Source: Monocercomonoides exilis (lineage: Eukaryota; Preaxostyla; Oxymonadida; Polymastigidae). Taken from it: a DNA stretch of 64,000 nucleotides. Shown here piece after piece: positions 60,301 to 64,000 of this stretch; position 1 is the first letter of the stretch, and every line of letters starts with the position of its first letter. The notes beneath the pieces are model-generated. The model did no database searches and was not told the origin of the DNA. It saw only the letters and a program-made list of their open reading frames with translations. Location: NCBI GenBank assembly GCA_001643675.2, contig LSRY02000010.1, positions 1,327,001-1,391,000 of the forward strand, read 5' to 3'. The position numbers and the translations under genes are program-made.

Positions 60301-63300
60301 AATGCTGATTGAAGGGGAGAAGAAGAAGGAGGAAGAGAAGAAGAAGATGATGATGAAGATGATGATGAAGCAGCAACTGGAATGGAGTGTTTAGCTGGTG
60401 GAGTTCGATGAGGCAACATTGGATCAATGAACTCTATTTCATCATCATCTACATCTTCTTCTTCTTCCTCATCTTCTTCTTTCTTTTTATGTGAATTGCG
60501 GTTTGCATCAGATTTCTTTCTGTTTCCTTTCAGATTTGGCAGAGGAAGAACATGTTTGTTGTATTCCTCTCCTTCTCTCTCTTTTTCTTTCTCTCTCTTT
60601 TTCTCTTTCTTTGGATCTCTCAATGGATTGCCAACTTTTTGCATTTGCTGCATCAGCACTTCAACTCCACCTCCAATCTCATTTGTTCCTTCTTCTTCGA
60701 CTTCTTTGATTTCTTCTTCTTTTGCTTTAGTTTTTGATTTTGATCTTGTTTTTGATTTCTTTTTCATTCCTTCTTTTCCTTCTTCTTTATCCTCTTCTTT
60801 GCCTCCTTCAGATGTTTTTCGCGCTTCTTCTCTTTTCTTCATTCTTTGGAACAAATCATTCATTTTTCGATCAAGCTTATCCAGTTTGATTCTTTCTCCT
60901 TCTTTCTCTCTTTGCCCCGCTTTTTGTTCTGTCTCATTCATTTCTCCTTTCTCTTCCTCAAAAGCAGAACTTTCCTTTTGTTTTTGACTGCCTTTTCTTC
61001 TCTTCATTTTGTATTCATCGTTCAAAAATTCAGATGGAACAACATAAATTGGAGTTGTATTCAGATAGTCAAAATTGCCTTGACTTTCTTTCTTATCAGC
61101 TTTTTCTGGACTTTTCTTTCGTTCTTCCTCTTTTTTCATCTCTTCTTCTTCATTTCTCTTTCTTTCTCTTTCTCTCTTTCTCATCTTTCTTCTTCTCTCT
61201 CTTTCTTTTCTTTCTTCTTCTTCTTCTTTTTCTCTTCTCTTTCTTTCTTTCTCTCTTCTTCTTTCTTCCTCCTCTTCCTCCTCTTCCCTTCTCTTCCTCT
61301 CCCTTCTTCTCCTCTCTCTCTCTCTTTCCTCTTCCTCTTCAATTTGTCGTCTTCTTCTTTTCTCTTCTTCTCTCTCTCTTTCTCTTCTTTTCCTTTCCTC
61401 TTCCCATTCCAATCGATCAATTTCATTTCGATTTGCAAGCAATTTTTTAGCTTCGTCTTCTGCTTTCTTTTGCATTTCTCTTTCTCTTTCTTCTTCGTCA
61501 AGAATTCTTTTAAGCTCCTTCTTTCTCTCTTCTTCTCTTCTTCTCCATTTCTCCTCCTCTTCTTCTTTCTCTTTCCTTTTCTCTTCTTCAATCATCGTCC
61601 TCATCAATGCACGATTCATTTCTCTCTCTTTTTCTCTTTCTTTCTCTCTCTCTCTTTCTCTCCTTCGATTTTCTATCAAAGCATTCAATCTTTCCTTCTC
61701 AATGCTGATTTCCCTTTCTCTTTCAGCTTCTCTCTTTTTCATCTCTTCCATCTCTTTTTGCGTTTTTCTTTCTCTTTCTCTCTCCTTCTCTAATTCTCTT
61801 TCTTTCTCCAATTCTTCTTCTTTCTCCTCAATTCTTCTTCTTGCCTCTTCAATTTCTTTTCTCCTTTCTCTTTCTCTCTTTTCCTCTTCTTCAATTTCAA
61901 TTCTTCTTTTCTCCAACTCCATCAGTTCCATCTGATGCTCCTTTTCTCTTCTCTCTCTCCTTCTTTGCTCAGCCTCTCTTTCCATTTCTTCCTCTTTCTC
62001 TCTTTCTCTCTTTCTCAACTGATCAATTTTCTCTTCTTCTCTCTTCTTTCTCTCTTCCTCTTCTTCCTCTTCTCTCTTCCTTCGCTCTCTTTCCCACTCT
62101 TTCGCCTTCTTTCTTTCTTCTTCTCTCTTTCTTTCCAGTCTTATCTCTTCTTCAAGATTATTCAGCTCTTCCTCAATCCTCTTCCTTTCCATCATCAGCA
62201 TCTCATTTTCTTCTTTTTTCCTTCTGATTTCTTCTTCAAATCTTTCTTTATCAGCTTTGCGTTGTCTCTCATTTTTCATCTTTTCCCACTCTTTCCTTCT
62301 TTCTTCCTCTTCCTCTTTTGTCTTTCTTTCCTTCTCTCTCTCTTTCTCAAGAAGAGCTTTTATTCTGTCTCTTTCTCTTTCGTTTTTCTCCCTCTCTCTC
62401 TCTTCTTCCCATTGTCTTTTCTCTTCTTCTTGTGCTTCTCGTTCTCTTCTCTTCCTTTCTTCTTCTCTTCTCCTCTCTTCCTCTTCTTTCCTCTCTTCCT
62501 CTCGAATTCTTGCTTCAATCTCTTTTTGCTGTTTTATCTGCATTTTCCTTTCATATTCCCATTCTTTTTCTCTGATTTTTTCTCTTTCAAGACTCAGCTC
62601 TCTTCTTCTTATCCTCTCAATTTCCATCACACGCTTTCTCTCTCTCTCTTCTTCTTCTTCTTCCATCGCTTTCCTCTCTTCTTCTCTTCTTCTTCTCTCT
62701 TCTTCTTTTTCTTTTATTTGCTGTATTCTTTTTCTTTCCAGCATCTCCTTTTTCCATTCTTCTTCTTCTCTTTCTTTCTTTTCGAATTCTTCTCTTTCCT
62801 TTTTCCTCTTTTCCAGAATCATACGAAATTCTTCCTCCCTCTCGTGCTCCCTTTCTTCTCTCTCTCTCTCTCTCTCCTTTCTCTCTCTCTCTCTCCTTTC
62901 TCTTTCTAACTTCCTTTTTTTCTCTTCAATCTCAATTTCTTTTTCCATTCGTTCAACTTCAAGTTGCATTCGCTTTATTTTCATATCTTCTTCTGCAACC
63001 TCTTCATTGAACCTCATCTCTCTTGCCCTTCTTATTCTTTCCTTCTCGTGCTCAATCGCCATTTCTTTGAATTTCATTTCTTCTTCGTCTCTCTTCATAA
63101 GGAATTCGAGTTGTTTCATTTCCCTTTCTCTTTCTTTTTCTTCTCTTTCTTCCTTTATTTTTTCTTCTTCATCTTCTCTTTCTCTTTGCCTTCTCATTTC
63201 TTTTATTCTCCTTTCTTCTTCTCTCTCTCTTTTCTCTTCGTCGTTTTCATCTTCTTCCTTTGTTCTTTGTAATTCTTTTTTTTTAATTCTCCGTTTTCCA

Positions 63301-64000
63301 GTTTTGATTTCTTCTTTTGATTTTGCTTCGAAATCATCGTTTCTATCATTGCATTTGCTGCAAATATTGCTATGTGATTGATTTTCTCTCCCCCTTTCTA
63401 CATTTTTTTTTGAAAATCTAAAATTATCGATGTTTTCTGTGCTTTTGTCAACCATTATTTCATTTGAAACAATATTGCCTGGTTCGCACATTTTCTCTTT
63501 CAAAGGGGGTCCAATTTGAGAATTTGTGTTTCCTTTTATTGGTCCTGGTAGTAGCAATGGAAAGGGTGTTAGTAATTCTTTCACGAACGGAGAAAGAGAA
63601 CTCTTTTCAACAGATGAATAAATACGAGTTTTTTTCTCGTAATCGTCATCAATATTCGCTGTAAACCGTTGAATTGGAACTAAAACTCCTGGCGGTAAGA
63701 CAGTAACAGATTGTTGTTTTTGAATATCCTCTTCTTCAGGTGATTTTTGGTCTGAAGAAGATTTCTCTTTATTTCCTTCTTTTCTGTCTGTACTTTTTTT
63801 CTGAACTTTGTTAAATTCTTTACCTATGCATTTCTCTATAAATATACAAATATTGAATCTTCCTTTTTTACTAAAATGTACAAACTGTCTTGTTTTTCGA
63901 ATTTTCTGTTTTCGGAAGAAAGCGAAGCCAAATGGGAATTTTTTGATTCTTCTTTCTTAATATCGTCATAAACCTTTTGCTCCACTTTATCCCATAAAGA
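57348..64000 (-). CDS. Glu/Arg/Lys-rich coiled-coil protein with Ser-rich C-terminus (5' partial)
   Basis: Exons (complement) 63886..64000 (open at the right edge) and 57348..63835; the 50-nt intron begins GTTTGT and ends ATATTTATAG, and phase is kept. At least 2200 residues are visible. After a mixed N-terminal part (VTVLPPGVLVPIQRF near 63680) comes a region of about 700 residues (61150-63250) made almost only of Glu, Arg and Lys with spaced Ile, Leu and Met. This is typical of a long single alpha-helix or coiled coil. A second charged block (59690-60170) precedes Ser/Thr/Pro-rich and acidic blocks (57350-59340). The protein ends PPSLTLQ. It resembles trichohyalin-type low-complexity proteins by composition only; homology is not implied. 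A cytoskeletal or scaffold role is inferred. Confidence 0.7.
61140..63250. repeat. About 2.1 kb nearly pure polypyrimidine (plus) / polypurine (minus) tract
   Basis: The plus strand is almost only C and T with interspersed A/G singles, because the minus strand encodes Glu/Arg/Lys runs with GAA, GAG, AGA and AAG codons. Similar but shorter tracts lie at 2640-3290 and 53160-53900. Confidence 0.8.

Noticed and set aside
61935-63381. Plus-strand frames of 324 and 374 codons over the Glu/Arg/Lys-rich gene
   Set aside because: Same artefact: complement of polypurine coding DNA, with no start context, no introns and a low-complexity Ser/Phe product.

Overview
The window is nuclear DNA of an intron-bearing, AT-rich protist. 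The protein types suggest an anaerobic excavate of the oxymonad (Preaxostyla) kind: giant secreted beta-helix membrane proteins, one with a cytoplasmic pseudokinase; very long Ser-rich and Glu/Lys/Arg-rich proteins; and short GT-AG introns. That placement is inference from remembered family content. The standard genetic code fits: the spliced Rab1 gene and the kinase gene both end at TAG in the expected place, and other genes end at TGA or TAA.

Layout. 1-8137 (minus): an armadillo-repeat gene of six exons that runs off the left edge. 8138-12116: an AT-rich region with a diverged inverted-repeat element, a decayed pogo/Tigger-like transposase, a (CT)n microsatellite and an A-rich tract. 12117-19943 (minus): a 2608-residue beta-helix membrane protein with a C-terminal pseudokinase. 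20256-24089: a small possible coding remnant (minus) and a multi-exon pseudogene (plus). 24090-27439: AT-rich non-coding DNA with a 362-bp palindromic MITE. 27440-28489 (minus): a seven-exon Rab1 gene, divergent by 189 bp from 28679-39517 (plus), a CK1/tau-tubulin-kinase-like kinase of about 3475 residues that ends in a CaaX box. 40329-42829 (minus): a tetraspanin-like eight-TM protein, and a small two-TM gene whose ATG overlaps its stop codon. 43046-51544 (minus): a 2797-residue beta-helix membrane protein. 51709-57165 and 57348 to the right edge (minus): two Ser- and Glu/Lys/Arg-rich coiled-coil genes.

How the parts relate. The two beta-helix proteins and the tetraspanin-like protein are surface or endomembrane components. 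Rab1 should act in ER-Golgi traffic that would deliver them. Rab1 and the divergent kinase both carry prenylation signals, so both should be membrane anchored. The four long charged or Ser-rich proteins are probably cytoskeletal or scaffold proteins, but no function can be read from them. Exon structures were rebuilt by hand from phase-consistent GT-AG introns. The 5' splice site is mostly GTTTG, and several introns hold A/T microsatellites.
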